The notes under the pieces: generated by a model | What the model saw: only the letters and a program-made list of their open reading frames with translations | What the model was told of the DNA's origin: nothing | Database searches by the model: none | Part shown: one piece after another, positions 36,701 through 46,500 of the stretch | Layout: each line of letters opens with the position of its first letter | Numbering within the stretch: the stretch's first letter is position 1 | Translations under genes and position numbers: made by a program | Assembly (NCBI RefSeq): GCF_003626695.1 | Contig: NZ_RBAH01000033.1 | Span: 26,041 to 90,040, forward strand | Length of the DNA: 64,000 nt | Reading direction: 5' to 3' | From: Paenibacillus ginsengarvi | Lineage (GTDB): Bacteria; Bacillota; Bacilli; Paenibacillales; NBRC-103111

Positions 36701-38374
36701 CAACGTTACGAGTTCTTTCTGCCCGCACCCGGTGATGCGGAACGGATAGGGATCGGGCTTTCGACATCGGCAATAGAACCAATCGCATATGGCGTTGTAG
36801 GAGTGACCGCAGTTGACGACAAAGATCATACGGTCGACAACCCGAAGTGGAGCGGCAAGCGCTGGGGCGATCGTGCCGGTAATGAAAGCCGGATGGGCGG
36901 TCCAGCTACCGTGTTCCGTGTACACCGGACGGCGCCACAGGCTCCGGAAATGCCGCCGGATTCCGCCGACGTGTATGCCAGTCGCGCCGATTATCACGGC
37001 AAATCATACTATACGTTCCGCTGGGTTCCGCAGGCTGGCGTGGACACCCACATATTCAGGGCACTCGATCAGAGCATATTCCAGCGTGACTGGCTGATCC
37101 GCTCCACACGAGCCGCATTGACCGGTTCGGCGACCGTGCATCGGGAGTTCTTCCCTGCAGGCTGGACTGAAGCACGCCGGAATGCCGCTGCGGCGTCACT
37201 TAACGCAATCGGCGGGCCGGGCCAATATGGAGGTCTCACCGCGGATGCCCTGGAGGTGCTCGGGCGCCTACCGGGGAATGAGGGGTTCCGCAGCAGGGGT
37301 GAGCTTAATCAGCGCGACTGGCTCATTCGACGCACACGCGGCGGCCTCGGCTCAGGCGATTTAACATTCTTCCCGGCCGACTGGAATAGCGCGGATAAGC
37401 GCCGGCAGGCGGCGAACCAGTTGAATGCAATCGGCGGAATCGGCGATTATGAGGCTCTCGGCAATGACGCGCTGCGCGTGCTGGCGGCACTACCGGGCAA
37501 CGAGGCCGCCTACCAGCAGATCACGGATCGCCCGCTGCCGAACGCTGGGCCCATAACCGCCAACCGCTTGGGTCCCGACAACCCCGCGGGATTCCCTGTA
37601 AACCCCGCGCTGCGCGCTTTCGTCGATGCGATAGACGGGCGGTCGACGAACAAGTATTTTTACCGCGCTGCCTTTATTGACGCGGCACAGAATGTAGGAG
37701 AACTTGGGCTTGCAAGTCCGCCGGTGCGCGTTCCGGACGTATTGCCGCCGCGGACGCCCGTATTTTCCCGCGTGCTGGCGGGAGACCCGACGCCGGGGGA
37801 ACCGGGTGACCGGAAGATTACCCTGCGCTGGGTGTCGGGTCGCGAGCCGGATCTGGCTGCATACCGGATCTACCGCACGGAGGAGGAACCGAGTAGCAGG
37901 GATGTACGGCTGATGGATTTGGTGCACGAATTCGTCGTGCCCGCGGGCGACCCGGCTTTGCGACCGCAGGAAGTGCTCTGGCTCGATCAAACGGTACGGG
38001 GGCTGGTGACCTATTACTATCGCCTCGTTGCGGTCGACAAGTCCGGCAACCTTTCGGCAGCCTCCGCAATTGTCGCCGCTCGGGCCTATGACACAGCGCT
38101 CCCCGAGCCGCCTGAGCTTTCAGTCGCTTGGGTCGAGCAGGGAGGACGCGTCCGTGCGGAGATCTCCTGGACCTCGCCGCATGAGGTGATGATCCAGCGC
38201 AAAAATGGGGCCAGCAATTGGATCGACCTCGCCCAATGGCGCGCCCCCGGTGCGGTAGTGATCCGCGACCCGTTCTCGAATCCCGCGGCGAGCTACCAGT
38301 ATCGTGCCGTGGTGCGCAAATACACCGGCGCCATCAAGCGCGGTGAACCTATTCTGATTGAAGCGGAGGAGTAG
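33770..38374 (+). CDS. 1534-aa modular protein of the cassette, function unknown
   Basis: First gene of the cassette. There is no signal peptide, membrane helix or transport signal. The N-terminus contains a segment (AMHLRWSFGAARSFPWYGYYLFRR) that resembles fibronectin-type-associated starts of large uncharacterised proteins. Several fibronectin III-like modules can be picked out, for example YSYRVNGVDLFGRYSA (about residues 645-660), RWVSGREPDLAAYRIYRTEE (about 1354-1373) and TYYYRLVAVDKSGNLS (about 1412-1427). A pair of helical repeats interrupts a module at residues 1105-1248. Codons are GC-rich, unlike the genes on either side. The next gene starts 2 bases after the stop, so the two are coupled. 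It may be a scaffold or adhesion-like protein; I do not recognise a defined family. Confidence 0.75.
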   Translation: MPLQSEQALSMTTLGMLGDVPADPLQPPLVDAMHLRWSFGAARSFPWYGYYLFRRLSRREQAELRCVLPQLRVKGIAGPSELHVTLLETTLGNFTSDRDLIVTDDFPTGGVGELDLRGRSFLRFTFAEPMFFVSYQVGLRKDTVDGALRCISFQKDDSVSTANPKMKDGVRFTVYERDDKVSKSTRVLINKEGSPMLHLGYRTRVELPCSASALVVTVANYSSEGKVVGVDIEGREVVSQALPRGDSESVTVELKGEGIVEVFFLAPGNETFLLRLCYLCDQGGKEGDIGLHVRFYSGGTILHEEPVVGSAGDIVHGKYTSDLITAIEFSGGDAAVVDICGASVDQALNGGWEPVERCPQPLALPVFDPEYPASGGKPADIDASRKEAISRIRYGDPADWDGTRFDLMHTALQEIVDLGPAGPDMKDIGSDNVPASAGGTPTLARLRPMNYLLMGALYAPIAQMLGLYWADETAGKNIAYDYLIIADHADIGKGNASDMLAWFNSPSLNFNDIDAWVCFNRTLGSPAPLSPPWSLRAYALPGTTAEQTDGTLRDLTNNAGLTWELQQTASGKLQSGAPTMYVIRRSERYDMKPAGPIPTEKHKAINDIPHVVTRPPNPSTVVERPAHWPAFPLHYTDSGLEEGWYSYRVNGVDLFGRYSAASAPAAWFQWSPPPDPRPWYYLDGKGSTEVHAYAISLLDKVPPPPPTAVEGMVLDPKDPDLLRDAAYESWFMTLSTAERDSVVGLRVRWMWTWSQMRQAPDTREFRVYWRGGQPNVYKGRVGTVKTVDAAHSIARTDISHSAGANAFVGAYLRAAGRSFRITGSSAGSPLEVTVENLLPDHSLKPETGAKCSISIPPGHTLYSDISEVRQWEERVWVVPYSDYTALGVIPASVPGGSGDQLAGNGAAAIGNIITLPAGTDISAIRPYDFHLYLSEDTARPSRIYRIISVNPAAKEVTLDGAPVIAGGSSGWEIGLLTQRYEFFLPAPGDAERIGIGLSTSAIEPIAYGVVGVTAVDDKDHTVDNPKWSGKRWGDRAGNESRMGGPATVFRVHRTAPQAPEMPPDSADVYASRADYHGKSYYTFRWVPQAGVDTHIFRALDQSIFQRDWLIRSTRAALTGSATVHREFFPAGWTEARRNAAAASLNAIGGPGQYGGLTADALEVLGRLPGNEGFRSRGELNQRDWLIRRTRGGLGSGDLTFFPADWNSADKRRQAANQLNAIGGIGDYEALGNDALRVLAALPGNEAAYQQITDRPLPNAGPITANRLGPDNPAGFPVNPALRAFVDAIDGRSTNKYFYRAAFIDAAQNVGELGLASPPVRVPDVLPPRTPVFSRVLAGDPTPGEPGDRKITLRWVSGREPDLAAYRIYRTEEEPSSRDVRLMDLVHEFVVPAGDPALRPQEVLWLDQTVRGLVTYYYRLVAVDKSGNLSAASAIVAARAYDTALPEPPELSVAWVEQGGRVRAEISWTSPHEVMIQRKNGASNWIDLAQWRAPGAVVIRDPFSNPAASYQYRAVVRKYTGAIKRGEPILIEAEE
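37082..37516 (+). repeat. Two 76-aa helical repeats inside the 1534-aa protein
   Basis: Copy 1 starts at residue 1105 and copy 2 at residue 1181. Both read QRDWLIRxTR, then FFPAxW, LNAIGGxGxY, DAL-VL and LPGNE. They are alpha-helical by composition and interrupt a strand-rich protein. The DNA copies have diverged at many third positions, so the duplication is old. Confidence 0.85.
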
Positions 38375-38376
38375 CC

Positions 38377-40473
38377 ATGTCCATTGCCGCTGATCGTCAA
38401 AGATACTTCTGGCTTGCCGCCAATGACCCCGTCACCGCCACCGAGCCGGAGCCGGCCACCTATAAGGACAGCGATGTGACGCCGCTCATTGACCTTTTCG
38501 AGTACATGGAGAAATTTCGGCAGGCGCTGGATCTTGTGGGAACCGATCCGGACCCTGCCAAAAATCGGGGCGACTTTATTTACATTTCCGGCTGGTGGCT
38601 GGGTTTGATCGGCGGGACCTTCGTGGCTAACCGCGCCTTCGAAGGACCGCCCTCCGGTCTGGATTCAACCGGTCCTTCCGTCGGGGATATTACGGCCTTC
38701 GATCTTGATCCGCTGATGCCGGAGGTTCGGTTGCTCGATGTGCTCCAGACAAAAGCCCGCGCTGGCGTGGACGTGCGCGTCATGGGCTGGGTTTCATTTT
38801 CCCTGCTTACTATGACTCCCATCCCTATCCCGATCCTAGGCGCACTGATCAATCCCGTTCTCGCTAATGCGATTCAGCGAAAAGACCCCGGCGGCCTGGT
38901 CAGCCTCAACGCGCAGACGATGAACTCGATCAAGCTTCTTCGCGAGGAGCCCGCGATGGCCAAAAAATGCATGCTCAACGTGATCGGGCACTCGGCGGGC
39001 GCTATACATGTCAAAGGCGCAGTCATCGGCACGAAGCCGGATGGGACGGGCAAAAGCAAGGCCATCGCCTTCAGCGGGGGGCTTGACTTTGTCGAGGACC
39101 GCTGGGCGAAATACGGTCACATGCCGGATGACAGCTGGGACAGCCTCCCCGCGCTTCCGCGCTGGCACGATGTGCAGGCGGCTATTCAGGGCCCGGCAGC
39201 GCAGGGCTTCTATAACCATTTCCGCGACATGTGGAATGAGAATCTCCGCCGCGAAGCGAAGCGTTTCAACTTTGAGGGGGCGCGGATGCCCAGCTATGTG
39301 CCTAATACGGAAGCCGTTCCCGAGCGGGTGACCGATCAATTTCTCTTCACGCCGGCTAATCCCCCGAAGCACCATGTTCAGTCGATCCGAACCATTCCTG
39401 CTTTTAACTATCATTGGTATAACTGTCTGCCTGAAAATCCACCCGTATCCTATGCGCCGAACGGCCTCTTTGAGATCAAAGCCGCATGGCGTAAGGCGAT
39501 ACTCGGCGCACAGACCTACATCTACATGGAAGATCAGATGTACTGGGGGCGGGAGATCATGAGTTGGATCAACGAGGCGATCCGCAGCAATCCGGATTTG
39601 AAGGTGATCATGGCCCTGTCCGGGGCTGCGGATCCGAACGACCCAGCAACACCCGGAGAAGACGAGTATCTGCATGAATCCTTCAATATCGGCCTGCTTG
39701 GAATAGGCACTCCTGAGGAGCTCAACGCAGCCCAGCGCGACCGCATCCGAATCTTCCGTATGTGGGGGGAGTCCTTTGCAACCGATGAAACCATGATGAT
39801 TACCGCCGTGACTGACGTCAGCCCGGTAGAAGTACTCGTGGAGACGGCAATCCGGCTCAATGCGACGGCGCCTAGCGTCCCCGAAGATGCTTTTGCCGGA
39901 AAAAATATCTTCTTTTCGGATGGAGGGGGTGTTTTCTGGGAGGTGACCGGAAATCCAAAAATTGAGCCTGGCGGCGCGCTGATCTTTCGATTGGACCCCC
40001 ACGGTGTGCTGCCGACCGCAGGATCGCCTGTGGCTGTCGCGAGCACATTCGGTCTGGTCATGCACTCCAAAGTGACGCTTATCGACGACAAGTGGGCAAT
40101 TATCGGCTCGGCGAATGTGGCGTGCCGCAGCTTGTATACGGATTGGGAGCACGCCGTAGGGTTTATTGACGAGACGGAGAGCGCCGTACGTGATTTTCGG
40201 GCAAGGCTTTGGGCCGAACACTTTCATGACGCCCCTTCTTCTTTTTACGACCTGAACGACGCCATCGGCGCATGGGATCCGGCTTGGGCGACTGCCTCTT
40301 CTCCGGTCATGCCAATGCGGCCGTACGGCGATCTCGGACCTCCTTATCTGCAGCCAGCCCCGCTGCCGCTGCCCATACGCCCGATCACGCAAAACGTCCG
40401 TACCGTCTTCGAAACGCTGCGCGATGCGGACTCGCGCAAGGATTGGGGCGGCGTCTGTCCGCCTTCCCAATAG
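38377..40473 (+). CDS. Phospholipase-D-like protein of the cassette
   Basis: This 698-aa protein has two PLD-type halves. The C-terminal motif is canonical: HSKVTLIDDKWAIIGSAN (about residues 563-580) has His-x-Lys-x4-Asp and GS-x-N. The N-terminal motif is altered: HVKGAVIGTK (about 209-218) keeps His-x-Lys, but the usual Asp four residues on is absent and about eight extra residues precede FSGGLD. A typical inter-domain strand LFEIKAAWRKAILGAQTYIYMEDQ (about 364-387) starts the second half. No signal peptide is present. It lies between the two giant genes and is coupled to the first. Likely activity is phosphodiesterase or transphosphatidylase on lipid or nucleic acid. Confidence 0.9.
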   Translation: MSIAADRQRYFWLAANDPVTATEPEPATYKDSDVTPLIDLFEYMEKFRQALDLVGTDPDPAKNRGDFIYISGWWLGLIGGTFVANRAFEGPPSGLDSTGPSVGDITAFDLDPLMPEVRLLDVLQTKARAGVDVRVMGWVSFSLLTMTPIPIPILGALINPVLANAIQRKDPGGLVSLNAQTMNSIKLLREEPAMAKKCMLNVIGHSAGAIHVKGAVIGTKPDGTGKSKAIAFSGGLDFVEDRWAKYGHMPDDSWDSLPALPRWHDVQAAIQGPAAQGFYNHFRDMWNENLRREAKRFNFEGARMPSYVPNTEAVPERVTDQFLFTPANPPKHHVQSIRTIPAFNYHWYNCLPENPPVSYAPNGLFEIKAAWRKAILGAQTYIYMEDQMYWGREIMSWINEAIRSNPDLKVIMALSGAADPNDPATPGEDEYLHESFNIGLLGIGTPEELNAAQRDRIRIFRMWGESFATDETMMITAVTDVSPVEVLVETAIRLNATAPSVPEDAFAGKNIFFSDGGGVFWEVTGNPKIEPGGALIFRLDPHGVLPTAGSPVAVASTFGLVMHSKVTLIDDKWAIIGSANVACRSLYTDWEHAVGFIDETESAVRDFRARLWAEHFHDAPSSFYDLNDAIGAWDPAWATASSPVMPMRPYGDLGPPYLQPAPLPLPIRPITQNVRTVFETLRDADSRKDWGGVCPPSQ

Positions 40474-40509
40474 AAAACGTCTAAAACGTCCGCCCTGAGG
40501 AGGCAAACG

Positions 40510-43500
40510 ATGTCACAAGCGATACAGAAGCATTATGTGAATGCCGGGCAGGTGCTCCCTTCCATCTGGCCGTCCTTCCTCCCGACGCTACCCGCGGAAA
40601 CCTTTCTGGACGATGTGTGGGTGGCGCCGCTGGAACTCGACAAAACCGGAGAAAGCATAATCACTCGCGGGAGCCTGCTCGTTAACGGCAATCTGGAGCT
40701 CGGCCTCCCCGGTGTGGATGCGGTAAAGCTGGTTGTTTCCGCCGTAGGTGGCAGCACCTATGTGCCGCTGGAGGTGCAGATCCAGCCGGATTTCGCTTTC
40801 CGAATGAAGGACGTTCCGCTAGCGCTGCGCTTTTCCAAGGACCTGCTCAAGCCCGTCCGTCGTACTACGAGCGGCGGTGCGGATCGGCCGGCGGCGTGGG
40901 AAATTGACACTTCCAAGGAGTATGTGGATATCCGGTTTGCGGAACTGGATCTCGAGATCAACGCGGACGGCGATATCTCGATAGGCGTGGAAGGTGGGAT
41001 CGACCTGCCGCCCGTCATGCTTGGCGACAGCGGCGTCGTCATTGAAGCGCATGATGTAGCACTGTTTCTTGACACCGCGAATCCGCCTCCGGGTCAGGTT
41101 CCCGGCTGGAAGGGAGTTCACATCAAACAGGCGTCGCTCTATCTCCCGGGCGAGCTTGGGGAGATTGTCGGCAGCCTACAGCTTTTGGACGCTTATATCG
41201 GCAACGGCGGTTTCACGGGCCAGGTTAGCACGTCCTGGACACCCGCTCATGCGGCCAAGCTGTTTGGGATGACCTTCTCGCTGGAACGCGTAGCGATTTC
41301 CTTCGTCCAGAGTGCACTCGTAGAGTCGGAGATCGCCGGATCGATCACCCTGCCGTTCTTCGATGCGCCGGTTCCGGTGACCATAGCCGTTACGTTAAAC
41401 GGTGCGTTCACCGTCAGAATCGGCGGGACAGGGGCTTCTTTATATGAACTTACGAAGCCGGGTCTGCTGACGATGAAGCTTCAGAGCCTCGGTTTCGAAC
41501 TGCGTGACGGCCTATTCGTAGCGACGATGAGCGGTACGCTTCGCCCGCTAGTGGGTGGGCTGGATTGGCCGGGTTTCGAGGTGCGCGAGCTGTCCATCGA
41601 CTCGGATGGGAACGTACATGTCGAGGGCGGGTGGCTGGACCTGCGCGATCAATATTCCCTTAGCTTCTACGGATTTACACTGGAGATCACGAAGCTGGGG
41701 CTGGGCAATAACGACGACGGGTCACGGTGGATCGGCTTCTCAGGCGGCATTAAGCTGGTGGACGGCCTCAAGGCAGGCGCCTCGGTAGAGGGGTTAAGAA
41801 TTACCTGGGGAGCCGGCGAACCTAGCCTGACCTTAGAAGGCGTAGGCGTCGAGTTCGAGGTTCCGGGTACTCTGCGCTTTAAGGGAGAAGTGGCCTATCG
41901 CAAGCTGATGGACGGCGCGGATGAGGTTCACCGGTTTGACGGCAGCATCAAACTCGAACTGCTGTGCCTCAATATGACAATCGATGGCGAACTGGTGATC
42001 GGGACGGCATCGGGACCGGATGGCGCATACGCTTTCTTCGCCATGTACCTTGGCGTTGATCTTCCGGCAGGCATCCCACTTTGGTCGACAGGGCTTGCAC
42101 TTTACGGCCTGTCGGGTCTCTTTGCCAACAATATGGTGCCTGACCGGCAGCCAGAGGAGCCCTGGTACGGAATGGGTCCCGGAGAGGGGTGGTACAAGCG
42201 GCCGGAAATCGGCGTGACCGACCTTTCTGGTAAATGGAAAAACATGCGCGGTGGGCTTGCGCTTGGAGCGGGTATCACCATCGGTACACTGCCGGACAAT
42301 GGGTATACTTTCAACGGGCGCATGCTGCTTCTGCTTTCTACGCCCGGACCCGTCCTAATGATCGAGGGTAAGGCCAATATTCTGAAAGAGCGTGCCTCGC
42401 TTGGGGAGGAACCGCTTTTCCGGTGCCTCGTGGTGCTGGATTTCGATGCGGGGAGCCTGCTCGCCGGTCTCGATGTGCGGTACAAGTATGACAACGGCGG
42501 ACGGTTAATCGACATCGGGGCGGGGTCGGAGCTATTTGTCAGCTTCTCCGATCCCAGCGCGTGGCACCTATATCTCGGGATGAAAGAGCCGCGCGAACGG
42601 CGTATCCGTGCGCATATTCTGTCACTTTTTGAGGCGAACGCCTACTTGATGCTCGACCCGAAAAGCCTCCAAATGGGCGCCTGGGTGGGCTACGACGGAC
42701 ACTGGTCCTTTGGGCCGCTCAAGGTCACGCTCGAGGCTTGGCTGGAAGCCAATGCCCAGCTCAGCTGGCGGCCGCTACACTTCAATGGGGATCTATTGTT
42801 ACACGGCAAAGTGGAGCTCAGCGTCTTCGGCTTCGGTCTCGGGCTTTCGCTCGACGCGTATATGGAGGCTGAAGTGTTCGATCCGTTTCATGTGCTGGGC
42901 AAACTTGAGGTGGGGATCGAGCTGCCATGGCCGCTTCCGGACTTCAGTGCTTCGATCTCGCTGGAATGGGGTCCTGAGCCGACCTGGCCGCTGCCGCCGG
43001 CTCCGCTCAAAGAGGTTGCGGTGGAGCATTTCAAGGTATCGACGGCTTGGCCGCTCACGGCGGAGGCAGACCTGCTAGCGCCTGTCTATAGCGACGCAGG
43101 CGGCCTACTGCTGGACTGGAGCGCATCTCCTGCCTTCGACACTTCAGCCGCACCGCCTGCGGGTGCACCTGTGGTGCCGTTGGACTGCCGTCCCCACATT
43201 ACCTTCTCGCGGAACGTGCATGACTTGGCCCGTGCAGGAACCCTGGTTTCGGTTGTGAATCCGCCGGAGGAACGCATCGGCGATCCCGAGAAAAATGAGG
43301 GTCCAGCCCTCGTGAAGTACGCGCTCACGGAGGTGGCGATCGACGCCTGGCGCGCGGGCGTCTGGAAGACGGTTGCACGGACGGCGGCAAGTACGCTGCC
43401 TGCCAATCCCGCCGGTGTCGAGAAACTGTTCGGATCATGGGCGCCTACGCCGCCCATGCCGGACGGCGGCGGCGGCAACCAAGGTCAGACGAAACTGTGG

Positions 43501-46500
43501 CTTTGGTCGAAAAACCCTTTCGACTACGTACGCCACGGCGGGCGCGAATGGCAGGACTGGATAAGCGGTCGCTTCACCAATATGCCTTGCGTGGAGATTC
43601 CCGAGCAGACGACGCACTGCTGGACATTTGACCGTATTGAGCCAGGCCCGCTGACTACCGTTGGTCTTCCTCCTAACAACATGCGCTTCTGGCGTCACCC
43701 CGAGCAGTCGGGGCCGACGTTCGCTTGGTTTGAGCCGATCGCGCCTAATGTCCACCCGATCCTGCTCAAGGACGAGAGCAAGGAGCTGGGCATCTGCCTG
43801 CCGAGTCGCCTTCGTAACGAGAGGCAGGACCAAAACATGCTCATTATCCAATTGCCGGAGGGAGACAATCACGGCGTGCGCATTTACTGCCAGGATCCGG
43901 AGACGGCCTATGGATATGCCATAGACCGGAACGGCACCTACCATTACGGCAAAGGCGCTCTGCCGGATAATCCAGTGATCGAATTTCTAGCGGACAACAT
44001 CATGACAGTCAGCCTGATGTGGCGATCCACGCTCTGCCTGTGGCGCGTTTGCACTATTGTTGGTGCGAGCCAGGCGCAGATTGATGAGGCGTTGGAGATT
44101 GCGAACCACAATGTCAGCGAGGTGGAGCGCTGGAAGAACATCTCCCCCGTGTTGGAGCCGCATACCAGCTACCGCCTGCTCGTCCGGACACGGGTGGACG
44201 CAACGGGCGTGGCGCCACTCAGCGGCAGCAAGTCGTCCGAACAGACCTCGTATGCGTTCTTCCGGACGGAAGGCGGTCCTGGTTTGAATACGCTCTCCAT
44301 CCCCGTGGGACAGACCGAGCTTGCAACTCCGTTTACCGACCTGTCGCTCTACGTGCGCCAGACGATGCCTCCAACAGTGCCTGGGCCGGGAGAAAACCGA
44401 CCGCTGCCTCGGCCAGTCTACCGAGCTTACGACCTCGGCATCGCTTTTAACGAAGACTACGTCAGCCAGCTGTATCGGATGGACGGCCGAGATTTGGTGC
44501 TCTATGTCTACGACAGCAACGGCAAGCCGGTACGGGATGCGGAAGGCAGACTCATCGTCTTGAGCAGCGGATGGGATACGGCGTCGGAGCTGCTGCTAGA
44601 CGAGGTGAAAAAGATCTGGGTCACGACGATTCAGAAGAGCTCCTGTGCGAGACTTAACCCGAGCGAGATTCCGAGAGACCAGATCATAGAGGCCACCGGG
44701 CTGGTGCTGAAGCCTGATTTCGTTCATGAGGCGAGGCTCATCCCTCTGCTGCTTCACGAGTATTTTGGCGACAGCCGTCACTACACCCTGGGACAGTCCG
44801 CAGCGGGGCATCAGGCCCGGCTCGGCCGCTGGTTCGTAGAGGACGCCGGCGGCCTGAGCGGACCATCACGATGGGAAATAAGCGAGACCGGCGTGCCCCC
44901 GATGCGAGTCGTTCGGCAGACAAGCAACATCTACAGCGTGCCGCTTGATGGAAACATCCCAGGCAAGTTGGGAACGACGCTTTTACTGGCGGACCGCGCC
45001 GATCTGCCCGCCGGCCACGACGACCAACCCCGCAACTGGACGGACTACCGGGTCAGCGTGCAGCTCCGCAATTCCGACGACGATGCGATCGGCGTGGTTT
45101 TCCGCTGCAGTACACCGCAGCGCTACTACCGGTACTCGATGGACCGGGAGCGGGCGTATCGGCGATTGGTCCGGTGCGTGGACGGCGTTATCACCGTGCT
45201 GGCTGAGGATGACTATGTTTATCGCACCGACCAGGATTATCTGGTGACGATCGAAGCCGTCGGCACCAACATTGCCGTCTATCAGGACGGCGCTCCTGTT
45301 TTCCGTGTTCAGGATGCCACCTTTGACCGCGGCCGCATCGGACTTTATTGCTGGGGGAGTGAAGGTGGCGTGTTCAGCGATGTACGTGTAGATGACTTCC
45401 GTTCCACCGCGCCTGTTGTGTACAAGTACAGCTTCACGACGTCTCGGTTCTCGAACTTCGCCCATCAGGTGAATAGCTATAACGATGAGATGTGGAAAGC
45501 GACGCTTCCCAGTACCGCGATTAATCTTGCAACCTCGCCGTCGGTTGCTCCGGCGACGACGGTCACGGCTGACGAGGACCGTGCTTGGTCCGCCTTCGCT
45601 TCGCACCCGGACGTGGCTGCGCTGCTGGCGAACAAAGAGGACGGCACCACGGTTACCCGCTTAACTCGCGCCGACGGGGCGACGCAGGGCTTCCTTGTAC
45701 GGAACCCGGAGCCAATTGACTGGCGTCGCTGCACCATTTCGCTGCGACGGTCGAGCGAGCTTGTACCGATGCCGGGATTGCCGGGGATTATGAAAATAAC
45801 GGGTGTCTCCCGCCATGCTGCCGATGCCAACGTCGAATCGGTATCTCTGATTGTCCGTGAGGCACTCAACCCGAATGGCTATACCGTAGAGCAGCAACGT
45901 CTACCGGGTCCGATTATCGCTCCGGGGGCGGATGAAACTCTTCTTGACGAGGATTTCAGCGGGACCGGAGGGGTGCTGTTCCAAGAAAATTTCGGTCCTA
46001 ACGCGCTCGACCTGTACGAGATTGTCAATCAGGGCGGCCCGTCTTCGGCATGGGCGGTAAACGGCGGCTCGATCGTTCAGACTTCTAACATCTATGGCGG
46101 CACATTCAGCAAGAATTCGCTCCCGAAACCGGGGACGATGGCCATTATCGGCTCTCCCGACTGGGACGACATGCGGGTACGCGTTCGCATGACCTCCGGC
46201 GACGACGATTCGATCGGTTTTGTCTTCCGTTATCTGGATGATCAACATTACTATCGTTTTGAGATGAACCGTCAGTTCGGGTACCGCCGGCTGCTGAAAA
46301 ATGCGGGCGGAACCTTCACTCAGCTCTGGCAGGACGATGTCTCCTATGCCTCCCACCAGCCATATGAGCTCGAGGTCGTCGCCTACGGCCGCAAACTGTA
46401 CGGCTTCATCGACGGTGCGTTTCTCTTCAGCCTGGAGGATGACAGTGTGGCACGCGGCAGAGTGGGCCTTTACTGCTGGGCCAACCAGGATTCGCGCTTT

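Noticed and set aside
35729..36997. Long minus-strand frame (422 codons) inside the cassette
   Set aside because: It is antisense to the 1534-aa gene, with low-complexity Arg/Pro-rich sequence and no ribosome site; a typical shadow in GC-rich coding DNA.
38836..40506. Long minus-strand frame (556 codons) opposite the PLD gene
   Set aside because: The plus strand has clear PLD motifs. The antisense frame has no recognisable domain and only mirrors codon bias.
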